DNA of 64,000 nt, from positions 38,394,756 to 38,458,755 of the forward strand of contig JAPTYO010000009.1 of NCBI GenBank assembly GCA_036873135.1, given 5' to 3'. The stretch comes from Clarkia xantiana subsp. parviflora. Taxonomy: Eukaryota > Streptophyta > Magnoliopsida > Myrtales > Onagraceae. The notes under the pieces were generated by a model, which had not been told where the DNA came from, made no database searches, and saw only the letters and a list, made by a program, of their open reading frames with translations. Within the stretch, counting starts at the first letter, position 1. Each line of letters starts with the position of its first letter. The position numbers and the translations under genes are program-made. This document shows, in pieces, positions 31,800-43,665 of this stretch.

Positions 31800-33004
31800 T
31801 AACATAGGATATGTTAATTTATAGGTTGATGTACCTGCAACGTGATATGTGGTTTTTTACCAGGAAATATAGAGTCAGTACTGTACGAAATATTTTGTAA
31901 TTTAGTAATTTTTCATATCTAGATGCTTATAAATGCATGACATGAGATGAGAAAATTTAAATTTGTTGTGTTTCCTTCATGTCTTAGCAAATTCTCCACC
32001 GTGTGTTTAAATGTATGGTTGTGGTTTAATCCCTCCAAAAAACTATTCATCTTTTTCTTAATAACCATTTCCTTATATTTTTCCTTCATCTTCTTCATTT
32101 CATTCTTCCACTTTCACTATTACTTTCCCTCTCCTCCTCCAAACCCTAACCATTTCTCCCACCTCCATTTCTCCTTATTTTTTCAATTCCTCTTAGCAAA
32201 ACACTATAAGGGGCTAGGATTGAAGATTGGTGTGGTTTGAATTTGGTTTTGGTCTCGGTTTTACCAAGTTTTAACCTTGGCCGGTCTTGGGGTGGGTTTG
32301 CCGGAATTGGGTCCGGTGGCGGTGGGGGGAACTCTGGCGTGGGTGTTGGGGCCAGACGGGGGGGGGGGGGGGGGGGGGCGAGTGGAAGGAGGCGGGGCTG
32401 GGGGCGGCTAGTCGAGGGCCGGGCCGGGCCGGGCCGGTGCTGGGCGGAGGCTGGGCGGGTGCTGGCAGGGGCTGGGCGGGGAGCTGGGCGGCTGCTGGTC
32501 TGGGAGCTGCAGCTCCGGCGGGACCGGTTTGATACCAAGTTCGGCTGAACCGGGTTATAGTCTGACCAAGTTGGTTCGGTCCACTATTTTGGTGGTCTGT
32601 TTTGAGTTCTAAAGGTTCGATTTTTGCTCCCTTATGTTTTTCCCTATCTTATATTTATCATCAATTGAAAATTTGTATAGTATGGACATTAAAAATTGTG
32701 TGGAAATTGGATTGTTGTTTCACCTTGTTTACTGGATGGATAAATACCATTGTTTGCTTGTAGCTGTTTGGCCTGTATACTCGTATGCTTTGTGCTTGTT
32801 TTCCCTTGAATATTGATGGTTTAGTTGGTCTAAATATGAAGTTGTCATCTTGTTATCTGTCTTGGATTGGTACTTTGCTGCTTTGCTGTGTGCTTCTTTT
32901 ACTGCATATGATAAGATTTTAGTGATGCTTCCCTTTGAATATTTCGTTGTGTAGTAATGAATATATTTTAACTGTTAGTTTGTATGGAGATTTTGAAAAG
33001 TTCG
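31800..33004 (+). other. Probable antisense-gene leader of Tat-F
   Basis: AT-rich and pyrimidine-rich (31940-32230, CTCCTCCTCC, CAAACCCTAACC), then a very GC-rich block (32236-32545, GGCGGGTGCTGG words, 21 consecutive G at 32358-32378), then AT-rich to 33004. The same sequence of textures precedes the antisense gene in Tat-I (51660-52555). Gly/Arg-rich and Pro-rich frames in the GC block are overlapping on both strands and lack motifs, so I do not call a protein. Confidence 0.45.
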
Positions 33005-33080
33005 CCTTTCAGATTGTATCGCGTCGCAAAGTAAGATTTTTTCAACACTTAGAATTTATGATGAAGATTTTGGATACTCC

Positions 33081-33681
33081 TGTAAGCATATGGTGATGGG
33101 CGCCGTAAATGGTAGCCCATTATATGTATAGGTTACCTAAGTACATTGGGTATATGTCACACTAGGACATTGGGCCAGACCCAAATCCCAACTGACATGA
33201 GAGGCCCAAAATTGGGCCTCCCTATACTATACATGGCCGGCCGAAATTAGGGTGGAGTTAAAGTGGACTTTTGTCCACTTTACTCCTTCTATATATATGT
33301 GGAGTTAGGGGTTTTATTAGGGTTAATCACAATTCCCTTTAAGTGGTGTTTTGAGAGAAAACCCTTCCCTCAGAGACACCATATTGGACCGAACCACTAC
33401 CTCACCAAGGGTATGCCAATTTGCCTTCGAGCAAACACTCAGGAGATCTGTCCCCTTGCTAAGAATCGATCAGAGGATTTGCTGTGGAGAATATACCACG
33501 TAGGGCTTCCTTCACAAGAGCCCCTACGAGTGCCGACCAGAGGATCGTGAACTCCCTCCTACGAAGATCTTGGGTCTACGGATAACTGTATAGGTATGTT
33601 TAAATCTTCCGCTGCGTAATTTCAATTACTAGCACGTACCATGATTTAGTTTCCGTAGTGATTGCTCCCCGTAATCTAACA
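33081..33681 (+). repeat. 5' LTR of Cop-G
   Basis: 601 bp, TGTAAGCATATGG to CGTAATCTAACA, TATA-like CTATATATATGTGG near 33289. Followed by the PBS at 33683. Confidence 0.93.
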
Positions 33682-33682
33682 G

Positions 33683-33694
33683 TGGTATTAGAGC
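33683..33694 (+). other. Primer binding site of Cop-G
   Basis: TGGTATTAGAGC, one change from the initiator-tRNA-Met type TGGTATCAGAGC, one base after the LTR. Confidence 0.85.
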
Positions 33695-35764
33695 ATGTGT
33701 TAGGAGTTCATGATTTTGATAAACTGGTGTTCTTGAAAGTTTAATCATTTTGGACCGAAATTTTTAAAAAGAGGATTTAAAATTTTCAAAATTTTGATGT
33801 AAGTATGGTTCGAAATTTTCATGATGTTCTTAGGAAAATTGATGTTCATGATCTTCAAGAATAGGGTGATATTTATCAAAATGAAACATTGGATTGTTGA
33901 ACTTATTAAAATTTGATCTTAAAATTTGACCACATATTCCCAATTACTTGTTTGTGCCGAAATTTTTAGGTAAAGTTTTTAATTTCTTGGTCCCCAAGCA
34001 AACAAGATTTTCGGCCATATAATTAAATAATATTGTTTACCATATTTTAATTTTAAACTAGGTAACAACATATCTATAATTGGGAACATTAGGATAGATT
34101 CACATTAATATATAGAAATATATATAACTATCAATATATCTTAATATTTAAATAGGTTAAAGATATTATTGATAGATTTTAGTTACCTAAAAGATTGAGA
34201 AAATATATTGTTAATATATGTTTCCCTATTTAAGATATTGACAATAAATAAAATATATATTTATATGTATGTGCCGAATTTATATATATATATATATATA
34301 TTGTTGTTTGATTTAATATTAAAGATAGAATATTGGCAATAAATATATATATGTAATAATGCTGGCCGAAATATATATATATATATTTGATATTGTAAAT
34401 TATTTTTATATAGTTAATGTTACTTGGTGGCTAAGTTAAATATTTTTGGACTTTAAAACCTTACTTGGGCCACAAGTAAACATTTCGGCCCAACCTTTTA
34501 TATTTTTTAATTATTGGGCCGGTCCAATATGTCAAACTGGGACAAATTTAAATTGAACCGGGTTTTCTCGATCGGTTCGATCTAATTGGGTCGGGTCGGA
34601 CCGGGGTAACTAAGTGGATCTAACCAAACCGGTTTTGTGTGTTTAATTGAACCGAACCCTATTTTTATTGGACCGGTTCGGACCGAACCAGATTTTAAAA
34701 TTAAACCGAACCGATTCGAACTGGATTTTACTGGACCGGACCGAACCATATTTTACCGGACCGGACCGAACCGGATTTTCTAGACCACACCGAACCGATA
34801 TTGATTGAACCGAACCGTATTTTTAAAACCGAATTCAAGTCAATTAAAATAGGGAGGTCATGTTTAAAATCCAAATGTTTTGAACCTTAATAGGCCTACA
34901 CAGTGCTCAAGGTTTGCTAATCTTTATGCCTTGTTTCGATTATGGGGATGGATCTCGGAGATACATGTTTTGGGACTTGTTAATATAGTGGGATGAATTG
35001 CAATTGTTTATTTTTCGATATATATTTATGCATAATTAGAAATGTTGTCTTGATTGAGTCAAGCTAGCTGGATATTACATATTGTAGGCGGAGCCCTGGT
35101 CAAATATATGGAATGCACACTAGCATAGACATGCTGTGACGGTTGGATGCCTAGGATTCATGTCTAGAACGTTGCCTGATTGAATATAAGCATGAATAGA
35201 AAATCAACCCCTAATGTTTAAAATTATTTTAAAATCGAAAAACAGTCGCCAAATGTGTATGATGGATGTGAATGATACATGTTTGACACGTATGCAAAAA
35301 TGTTGAGGATGTAGTTGCATTTGATAATTTACTTACAAGTAGAATTATATATGCAAGCATGAGTTCCTCGGAACATTAAACGCATTACGAGTAAGCATGA
35401 GTGTGGTTTGTATGATGAATGTTATTGGTGTATGATAATTTACATGGATAGTAAAATTATATATGCATGAGTGAATTCATCGGAATATTTTTCCAAAATA
35501 AAAATGCCTTGGGAAAGCCAAGATCGGGTATGCTTATTTTAAAATTCCTGTTCCGATAATTTGTGATTTAGACCGTTTTAAAAGATTGATCTATTGGATA
35601 GAAGACGAAGACAATGTGAACTCTTTCACAACCATCTTCCATTGGTTTACTGGTGGTCGGTTGGTTTAGATGACTGAGGAATCATTATTTGTCGGATTCC
35701 ATCTTAATAGATATTTGATGTATGCAATTTTTTTCTCAAAATGTTATTGTCTCCCTGATTATGC
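33695..35764 (+). other. Long non-coding leader of Cop-G
   Basis: Two kilobases without a credible gene. It holds TA runs (about 34285-34303 and 34368-34386) and a degenerate array of CCGAACCG and GGACCGGACC words (34550-34820, roughly 20-bp spacing). Cop-D retains only the last few dozen bases of a homologous leader. Confidence 0.7.
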
Positions 35765-35788
35765 ATGACTATCAATGTGTTAGTTTTC

Positions 35789-36425
35789 ATGGCTGAACCG
35801 ATACGATTCTACGAACCTCGCAACATGGACGGCATGGATTATGCTGCTTGGAAAGACAATGTTATGGATCTCCTGATCGCAGCGGATATTGACGAGCATG
35901 TCAATCCGACAGCGAAAAGGACAAGCCTGGACGAATATGGAAATCTCCATGAGAGCAATAGCAAGAAAAGGTTGATCCTCTCGCAGCTGACAACAGAAGT
36001 TGAAGGAGAATTTATACAACTCAGCGCATTGCATCTTTGGTGTGACATATACCTTCGTTTCGATAAGGGTAAGGCCGCTGAAGCAAGAGCCTTAATGGTA
36101 GAATACTACAGTATTCTATGCAGTGATTACGGTGTAATAGCTAGCCTTTCGTGATCCCGCTGACGAGTTAGACGTATGGACTAGGGCTCGGAAAGTAATG
36201 AGGATGTTTTCTCTTTCATGGTTTATTGATGAAAAAGGGCTCACGCGTCTGATCAAATCGATTAAGATGACAATAGACCTATTCGAAGCAGATGATAAAG
36301 AAGGAAACTTTCCGAAATAACCTGAGGCATTCGATGAAAGATTCATTGGTATACTAAAAAGCTTGGCAACCCCCGACAACAAAAGGTATAAACGATGAAC
36401 TATACTTTCACGGTACAACTCGGTT
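35789..36425 (+). pseudogene. Cop-G gag remnant
   Basis: ATG at 35789 gives MAEPIRFYEPRNMDGMD and DYAAWKDNVMDLL, the copia gag start where the Trp-containing block interacts in the capsid fold. The frame stops at 36152-36154 and continues in another frame (DPADELDVWTRARKVMRMF) to about 36400 with a further stop. No zinc knuckle and no protease follow. 36426-36850 has no recognisable coding sequence, so the element lost protease and integrase here. Confidence 0.75.
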
Positions 36426-36849
36426 AAGACGACCTGTCCATTATTCTTCTTCGTGACTACTTCAAGTTTGAGATCTGAGACCCAGTATTGTTTATGTTGG
36501 TTTTAATTCCTATTGTTCATTTTGATTGAATTCTGGTTATTATTGTTTTAGAATTATTGAATAAAGTAGTTACCATTCGATTCAAAGTGAGTTCTACATA
36601 TCAGGATTAATCGAACCGGCTAGAAACGAGATTGATCTGAAATGTAAGCAAATCGAAGCAATAAGGCTATTGCAAATAGCTGAATCAAACAACTCCATAC
36701 ATATCATCCTACATCTAGTTCTTTGAGTAAAATCAAAATTGTATTAAAATCCATTAATTGCGTAGTTCTAGGAACGAACCGGCTATAAATCTTATTTTAT
36801 TATTAATACTCCATTGAATGAAATAAACTGTAATGATGATCATGTTTGA

Positions 36850-38195
36850 AACCGATTGGAAAAGGTCGGATAAACCAAATTATTGCGAAAGGACTTACCC
36901 GATTTCACGGAGTGGACTTTGATAAAGACGAACTCACTAACTGTGGTGAAACCACGGTTAGGGTCATTTATGGTCCTGGTCGCAAGTCTCGATCACGAGC
37001 TGCGCCAAATGGATGTTAAGACTGCATTCCTCCATGGAAACCTGGAGGAAGAGTTCTACATGGAGTAGCCAGAGGGTTTCATTACTCCTGGTAACGAACA
37101 TAAAGTTTGTAAAATCCAAAGGTCCTTCTACGGTCTTAAACAGTCGTCATGACAATGATACCGCGAATTCCCCGAGGAAATAGTAGGAAACGGATTCGTG
37201 AATCTTCACGAGGATCCATACGTGTATTATAAGACCTTCGGGTCTAAGTATGTCATCTTAACCTTATACGTGGACGACATACTCATTGCTGCAAACGACG
37301 TGAGTTTTATGAATGAATCAAAGTCCTGGTTAGCATCTGTATTTGAGATGAAAGACATGGGAGAAGCCACGTATATCTTAGGCATTAAGATTGCTAGAGA
37401 TCGGGCTACCCGGAAATTATGTCTGTCTCAAGAAGACTATATCAACAAGCTGTTGAAAAAGTTCTGATTACGGGATGCCAAACCCGTGGATACGCCGGTG
37501 GTGTTTGGGTGTGCACTGTCAAAACGTGACGGCCCCAAGAACCTGGCAGAGCGTGAACAGATGAAGCGTGCAGAGTACTAGAGCATGGTTGGTAGTTTAA
37601 TGTACGTCATGCAATGCACCTGTCCGGATATGTATTACATCGTGGGCCTAGTAGCACGTTTCCAATCAGATCCTGGCTATCAACATTTAAAGCCTGTAAA
37701 ACGAATAATTCGTTATCTGAAAGGTATTACCAACTATGCGCTGTGCTATGAGGGCGGGAAGTTAGAATTGACCGGTTACAGTGGCGCCGACCATGGTGGC
37801 GATCCGGATGATCATAAGTCCACCACAAAAGGAGTGTCTCTCCTTGCTAATGCCGCCATTTCATGGATGAGCAAGAAGCAAACCTGTGTCGCGCTGAAGC
37901 GGTCTGGCTGAAAAGGCTTCTTACTGCGCTGCTAGATGGTGACGTCAGGAGTAAACCTGTGAAGGTGTTCACTGACAGTCAAGCATCCACTGCGGCGGTA
38001 AAGAATACAAAGTACCATAGTAGGACCAAACACATTGATGTGAAATACTTTTATGCTAAATCTATGGTAGAAGACAATATAATCACTATGGAATACTTGT
38101 CCACTGATAATATGTTTGCGGACCCATTAACTAAACCACTACGCAGGGAGATATTTGAAAAGTATGTAAAATTGCTTGGATTGCGTAGGGTTTAG
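36850..38195 (+). pseudogene. Cop-G RT-RNase H remnant
   Basis: Fragments in successive frames: MDVKTAFLHGNLEEEFYME (to 37068), YGLKQSS, LTLYVDDILIAAND (37260-37300, catalytic YVDD kept), LGIKIARDR, SMVGSLMYVMQCTCPD (37585), KSTTKGVSLLANAAISWMSK, then after a small deletion VFTDSQASTAAVKN and MFADPLTKPLRREI to 38195. Stops at 37066, 37465 and 37579 and frameshifts make it non-functional. It shows the RT section that Cop-D lost. Confidence 0.88.
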
Positions 38196-39312
38196 ATATG
38201 GCATGTATCTGTGATAACATTTTTATAATTGAAAGTTAAATTTCTGAAACGAAAGAATTGAAATTGAGTTTATGATCTATCGACGTCATAATGTTTTGAT
38301 TACATCCAATTTTCGGTCTATAAACTAATTCGTAGGAGGACACAATCCTCTGCCAAAACTATGTCGGATGTGGGCATTACCTCGTCACACAGATACGGTC
38401 ATCTTGCGGTGGAGGGAGGCTTCTACTAAGCAAGGCTGGCTAAGAATCATGGGGATAAACCTGATTACACAAAACGATCATCTAATGTCGAAGTAACTCG
38501 ATATGATCTTCGTTTTGCAGATCGCCATGATGAACTTCGTTCATCATTAATCCACATTCTGGGCCATATGAGAATCTGCGATAGCGTGATTTGACATATC
38601 CCATTCCTTTGAACTTAAACGTTCAGGTATGCTATCGACGCGTGCTTCATACTACGCGTTCCACGTTCGACCACGGGGTCACAGCTCGGTTGTTCTAGGA
38701 AAGGAATCCTCGTGATTCTGGCGGGCGCAAACTTCTTCACCTCGAGCGTTTGATTGATCCCTGGAGCCTTATGAAGAGGCACCCAAAGTATCCTCATGGA
38801 CTCAGAACTCATACCTCGCTTCCCGACGTACGAGCGTAGAGCTGAACAAAAAGGCCCAGTGACCACGTATTTGGAAACCGGTTGGGTTTGACTAAGGGTA
38901 TGAGCGATGAGGATGGTCATGTTCACCTGTTATTCACCGACTCTTGTATTCACTAAGGTGGCCACCAACCGGATATTATTTGAAGGTTGTGAATACTTGT
39001 ACGGATGCCTTGGAGAAGTGTTCCTAAGTGGAAACTAGGCAAATGGAGAATTATCAGTTGACCTAGGATACAGCGCGGCACTATATATATGTTGTTTATA
39101 ACATGTTGATTGGAGAAAGGAATCAACGTTCTGCAGACGCTACAACACTCCTAACAGATGAGTAGCACTATTCCCGTCGTGTCCGCCGGCCGCACGGCAA
39201 ACCTCGTATGAACTATTCGGAAACAAAGGACGAGATCGAGAGAATGAAATGTTGATGCAGATTTGGACTACAATACATTAACAGGCACCCTCCCATTCTT
39301 GCGAGTGGGACC
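38196..39312 (+). other. Cop-G 3' UTR
   Basis: Collinear with 24125-25244 of Cop-D. It ends in CCCTCCCATTCTTGCGAGTG then GGACC before the LTR. The minus-strand 103-aa frame (38615-38926) has only a shorter, diverged relative in Cop-D and no motif, so I treat it as chance. Confidence 0.75.
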
Positions 39313-39914
39313 TGTAAGCATATGGTGATGGGCGCCGTAAATGGTAGCACATTATATGTATAGGTTACCTAAGTAAATTCGGTATATGTCACATTAGGAC
39401 ATTGGGCCAGACCCAAATCCCAACTGACATGAGAGGCCCAAAATTGGGGCTCCCTATACTATACGTGGCCGGCCGAAATTAGGGTGGAGTTAAAGTGGAC
39501 TTTTGTCCACTTTACTCCTCCTATATATATGGGGAGTTAGGTGTTTTATTAGGGTTAATCACAATTCCCTTTAGGTGGTGTTTTTAGAGAAAACCCGTTC
39601 CCCCAGAGACACCATATTCGGCCGAACCACTACCTCACCAAAGGTGTGCCAATTTGCTTTCGAGCAAACACGCCGGAGATTTGTCCCCTTGCCAAGAATC
39701 GTTTAGAGGCTTTGCTGTGGAGAATATACCACGTAGTGCTTCCTTCACAAGAACCCCTACGGGTGCTGACCGGAGGATCATGAACTCCCTCCTGCGAAGA
39801 TCTTGGGTCTACGGATAACGGTAGAGGTATGTGTAAATCTTCCGCTGCGTAACTTCGATAACTAGCACGTACCATAATTTAGTTTCCGTAGTGATTACTC
39901 CCCGTAATCTAACA
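39313..39914 (+). repeat. 3' LTR of Cop-G
   Basis: 602 bp, TGTAAGCATATGG to CGTAATCTAACA, followed by ACTCC. It shows scattered substitutions against the 5' LTR, for example AGCCCATT versus AGCACATT early in the repeat. Confidence 0.93.
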
Positions 39915-40905
39915 ACTCCACCCTTTTGAGATGTGTTGCGATGCAGAATAAGAATTTTTCAACACTTAGAAATTTTTAGGTAGGGTTTTGTATACTCTTC
40001 CCTTTTTTGAATGCAGCGTGTTGCATATATGTGCAACACCCACACATAGGATTTTTTAGGCGGGATTTTGAATACTCCCCCTCTTTTTAGTGCAGCGCGT
40101 TGCATACATGTGCAACACCAACACTTAAAATTTTTGAGGCAGTATTTTGAATACTCTCCCTTTATTTAGTGCAGCGCGTTGCATTCATGTGCAACACCAA
40201 CACTTATAATATTTAGGCGGGATTTTGAATACTCCCCATTTTTTGAGTGCAGCGCGTTGCATACATGTGCAACACTAACACTTAGAATTTTTGAGGCGGG
40301 ATATTGAATACTCTCCCTTTATTTAGTGCAGCACGTTGCATACATGTGCAATACCAACACTTAGAATTTTTTAGGCGGGATTTTGAATACTCCCCATTTT
40401 TTTAGTGCAGCGCGTTGCATACATGCGCAACACTAACACTTAGAATTTTTGAGGCGGGATATTGAATACTCTCCCTTTATTTAGTGCAGCACGTTGCATA
40501 CATGTGCAATACCAACACTTAGAATTTTTTAGGCGGGATTTTGAATACTCCCCATTTTTTTAGTGCAGCGCGTTGCATACATGCGCAACACTAACACTTA
40601 GAATTTTTTAGGCGGAATTTTGAATACTCCCCCTTTTTTGAGTGCAGCGCGTTGCATACATGTGCAACACCAACACTTAGAATTTTTTAGGCGGGATTTT
40701 GAATACTCCCCCTTTTTTGAGTGCACCGCGTTGCATACATGTGCAACCCCAACACTTATAATATTTTAGGCGGGATTTTGAATACTCCCACTTTTTTGAG
40801 TCCAGCGCGTTGTATACATGTGCAACACCAACACTTAGAATTTTTTAGGCGGGATTTTTGGTACTCCCTCTTTTTTAATGCAGCATGCTGCAATAGATGT
40901 ATATA
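39915..40905 (+). repeat. Tandem array, 79-bp unit (Tat-F)
   Basis: About twelve units contain TTTTGAGTGCAGCGCGTTGC, then ATACATGTGCAACACC, then AACACTTAGAATTTTTTAGG, then CGGGATTTTGAATACTCCCC. A truncated start of the array lies at 33005-33080, left of Cop-G. Each unit has an imperfect palindrome TTGCATACATGTGCAA. The array ends at the start of the antisense gene region. Confidence 0.93.
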
Positions 40906-41017
40906 TATGTTTTGAATCTCCTTGTTTTTATGTGGCTACTGATTGTGTTTCTGCTTTGTTACAGGTGTTCTGGGTTGTCCTGTTTTCCTTCGACTTGGGG
41001 TTGCTTAATCTTCTTCA

Positions 41018-41884
41018 ATGTTGCGTATGTCTTCCTTTCGTTCTTCCATGGCCTCTTCTTGTGCTGATAAGGAGTTAGGTTTAACTTCTAGTTTTTTGCC
41101 CCCATCCGATTCAGCACGTGTGTCCGAATCTGGCTTGGGTTTTGGTGGTGATGTTGATTCTCCTATTTCTTCTGATTCTGATCCGCATGCGTCCAGTTTG
41201 TTACCTATAGGAAACTGGCTTAAAGCTCCCTACTACCATAAGGTTTTCCAGTTTAGAATCTGCCCATATGCCTTGTTATCCTTATCAGTCTCTTTCTGTG
41301 GTATCTTTAGGTGCTATTACCTTTCCTCCCGATGGCATGTCTTGTGTGTATCCTCGGCAGGTTAGGTCTAGCTTGCAATTTCCGTTTTGCAATGCGCTGC
41401 AAGATCTTTATCGGTATTATGGGATTTCCCCTCTTGAGATAGTTCCTAGTGCTCACCGCACCTGGGTTGGGTTCCGTGTGTTGTGTCTTAGGGAGTCTTG
41501 GGTGTATTCTCTTGTAATATTTCGCTGTTTCTTTCGTTTTAGATTCCGGAGTTCGTCCAGGATGTATACATTTACTTATCGTTTTCCTGCTATGGGGGGC
41601 GACGGTTCTGTCTACTGGGCCTTGGTGATTTGGAGTGGGATACTAAGTACCGGTTCGTTTCTCGTAGCGAGAGTTCCCGTGGTGTGTTGGGGGTGCAGTA
41701 CTTCTTTGTATCTGGTCGGCATACTACCTTGATGTTATGTCCCGATGTTTGTAAAGACGTTTCTCCTTAATTTCGAGACTTGTCCTCTTCCGATTGTGAG
41801 ACCCTTACTTTCGACGTTGTTGCCGAGCTGTTCGGCGTTGGGGATGATGTTATTGAGACCTTTGGACCTTGTGCTGCTCTTTGA
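41018..41884 (+). pseudogene. Tat-F antisense gene, N-terminal part, direct copy
   Basis: MLRMSSFRSSMASS at 41018 starts a Ser-rich segment (GLGFGGDVDSPISSDSD). After frame changes comes the Transposase_28-like block: YPRQVRSSLQFPFCN, YYGISPLEIVPSAHRTWVGF, RVLCLRESWVYS. It corresponds to GLRLPYCDELIELSRFF and LAPSALRVWVGFRVLC in Tat-I. Toward 41812 it jumps from DCETL to a segment reading DVVAELFGVGDDV that normally belongs further downstream, so an internal part is deleted. Stops and frame changes make it a pseudogene. Confidence 0.7.
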
Positions 41885-41921
41885 CAGCATCCCCAACGTC
41901 GAACACCTCGGCAACAACGTC
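41813..41921. repeat. Hairpin at the centre of the Tat-F palindrome
   Basis: A 34-nt arm at 41813-41846 (GACGTTGTTGCCGAGCTGTT...) pairs with 41888-41921 with three mismatches and a 41-nt loop. Each arm encodes the same antisense-gene segment (DVVAE.F.VGD) on opposite strands, so this is the fold-back point of the two gene copies. Confidence 0.8.
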
Positions 41922-43284
41922 CTCGACATCACAGGAGATAGGATATTTCCCCTTATCCTAGGCAGAGGCACGGGAGAACTCGCTCACCTTCCCTTTATCA
42001 CAAGAAGGCTCCGGAGGGCTCCGAACAGCATCCACATATTTCCTCTTTCGCGGAGGAGTATCTGAAAGTCTAACCTCAAATTCGGATTTCCTCAGAGGAG
42101 GACGAGAAGGTTTTGCACCTCCCTTCACAGCTGAAAAGGACATCAGAAATAGAACATTAGAAGAACAAAGACATATATAAATACAAGCCGTCTAAGGCAA
42201 AACGAAACGCATACCCGGAGCAGCACGGCCAGGACGAGCAACCTTGGACGATCCAGGAGACACACAAACAGGCGTCTTCTTCCAACCAACAACGTGAGTC
42301 GTAACAGGTGCAGGCTCCTGTAAAGAAGCAGCTTGATCAAAGAACTCACCTACAAGAAAAGAAAGAAAAACAAACAAAGCTCCATTAACACACCAATGAA
42401 GAAGCAGCACAAATCCCAGTATCAACCAACTCTTCTTCAGTCAGTCCTAGCACAGTCTTATAAGATCGACGCTCGTGACAATGACTTATAACTTCCAGGG
42501 TCTCACAATCGGAGGAGGACAAGTCTCGAAAGTAAGGAGGAACATCTTTACCAACATCGGGACATAACGTCCAGGTAGTATGCCGATCAGATACAAAGAA
42601 ATACTGCACCCCCCACACACCACGGGAACTCTCGCTACGAGAAACGAACCGGTACTTAGTCTCCCACTCCAAATCACCAAGGCTCAGTAGACAGAAACCA
42701 TCGCCCCCTATAGCAGGAAAACGATAAGTAAATGTATACGTCCCAGACGAACTCTGAAATCTAAGCCGAAAGAAACAGCGAAATATTACAAAAGAATACA
42801 CCCAAGACTCCCTAAGACACAACACACGGAACCCAACCCAGGTGCGGTGAGCACTAGGAACCAGCTCAAGAGGGGAAATCCCATAATACCGACAAAGATC
42901 TTGCAGCGCACTGCTATACGGAAATCGCAAGCCAGACCTGACTTGACGAGTATACACACACGAAATGCCATCGAGAGGAATGGTAATAGCACCTAAAGAT
43001 CCCCAGAAAGAGACTTATAAGGATAACAAGTCATATGGGCAGATTCTAAACTAGAAAACCTTATGGTAGTAGGGAGCTTTAAGCCAGTTTCCTATAAGTA
43101 TCAAACTGGACGCATGTGGATCAGAATCAGAAGAAATAGCATAATCAGCATCACCACCAAAACCCAACCCAGATTCGGACACACGTGCTGAGTCGGATGG
43201 GGGCGAAAAACTAGAAGCTAAACCTAACTCCTCATCAGCAAAAGAAGAGGCCATGGAGGAACGAAAGGAAGACTTACGCAACAT
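41885..43284 (-). pseudogene. Tat-F antisense gene, N-terminal part, inverted copy
   Basis: Minus strand from 43284 (MLRKSSFRSSMASS), through the Transposase_28-like block (42957-42385: GLRFPYSSALQDL, SPLELVPSAHRTWVGF, DLEWETKYRFVS, TTWTLCPDVGKD), then an exon-like piece with EFFDQAASLQEPAPV (42360-42215) ending at a GTATGCG donor, then a Lys/Arg-Pro segment (SRPPLRKSEFEV, 42143-41958). It keeps more of the gene than the direct copy. Stops between pieces can partly be introns, but FRICPYDLLSL preceded by TAG suggests decay. It faces the direct copy tail to tail. Confidence 0.68.
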
Positions 43285-43414
43285 TGAAGAAGATTAAGCA
43301 ACCCCAAATCATAGGAAAATAGGACAACCTAGAACAACTGTAACAAAGCAGAAACACAATCAGTAGCCTCATAAAAACAAGGAGATTCAAAACATATATA
43401 TGCGTGTATATGCA

Positions 43415-43665
43415 ACATGCTGCATTCAAAAAAAGGGGAGTATCCAAAATCCCTCCTAAAAAATTCTAAGTGTTGGTGTTGCACATGTATGCAACGCATT
43501 GCACTCAAAAAATGGGGAGTATTCAAAATCCCGCCTAAAAAATTCTAAGTGTTGATGTTGCACATGTATACAACGCGCTGCACTAAAAAAAGGGGGAGTA
43601 TTCAAAATCCCACCTAAAAAATTCTAAGTGTTGGTGTTGTACATATAGGCAACCAACAGATGTAA
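43415..43665 (-). repeat. Inverted piece of the 79-bp array
   Basis: Three units of the 79-bp repeat in reverse orientation (GGGGGAGTATTCAAAATCCC, AAAATTCTAAGTGTTGGTGT, TGCACATGTATGCAACGC). Together with 41885-43284 it mirrors 39915-41884, making a large palindrome. Confidence 0.9.

Larger units (their letters stand above)
33081..39914 (+). mobile_element. Cop-G: Ty1/copia element, LTR to LTR, internally deleted
   Basis: LTRs at 33081-33681 and 39313-39914 are flanked by ACTCC duplications (33076-33080 and 39915-39919). It contains PBS, an unusually long leader, a gag remnant and RT/RNase H remnants; protease and integrase are missing. The flanks on both sides belong to the 79-bp array of Tat-F, so it inserted into that array. 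Same family as Cop-D. Confidence 0.93.

Noticed and set aside
32146..32548. Pro/Arg-rich (minus) and Gly-rich (plus) frames in the GC-rich block
   Set aside because: Overlapping frames on both strands in extreme GC content with a poly-G run; no domain and no related frame in the parallel region of Tat-I.
24634..38926. Minus-strand frames conserved in the 3' UTRs of Cop-D and Cop-G
   Set aside because: Similarity covers the whole UTR, lengths differ (60 versus 103 aa), starts are not shared, and no domain is visible.
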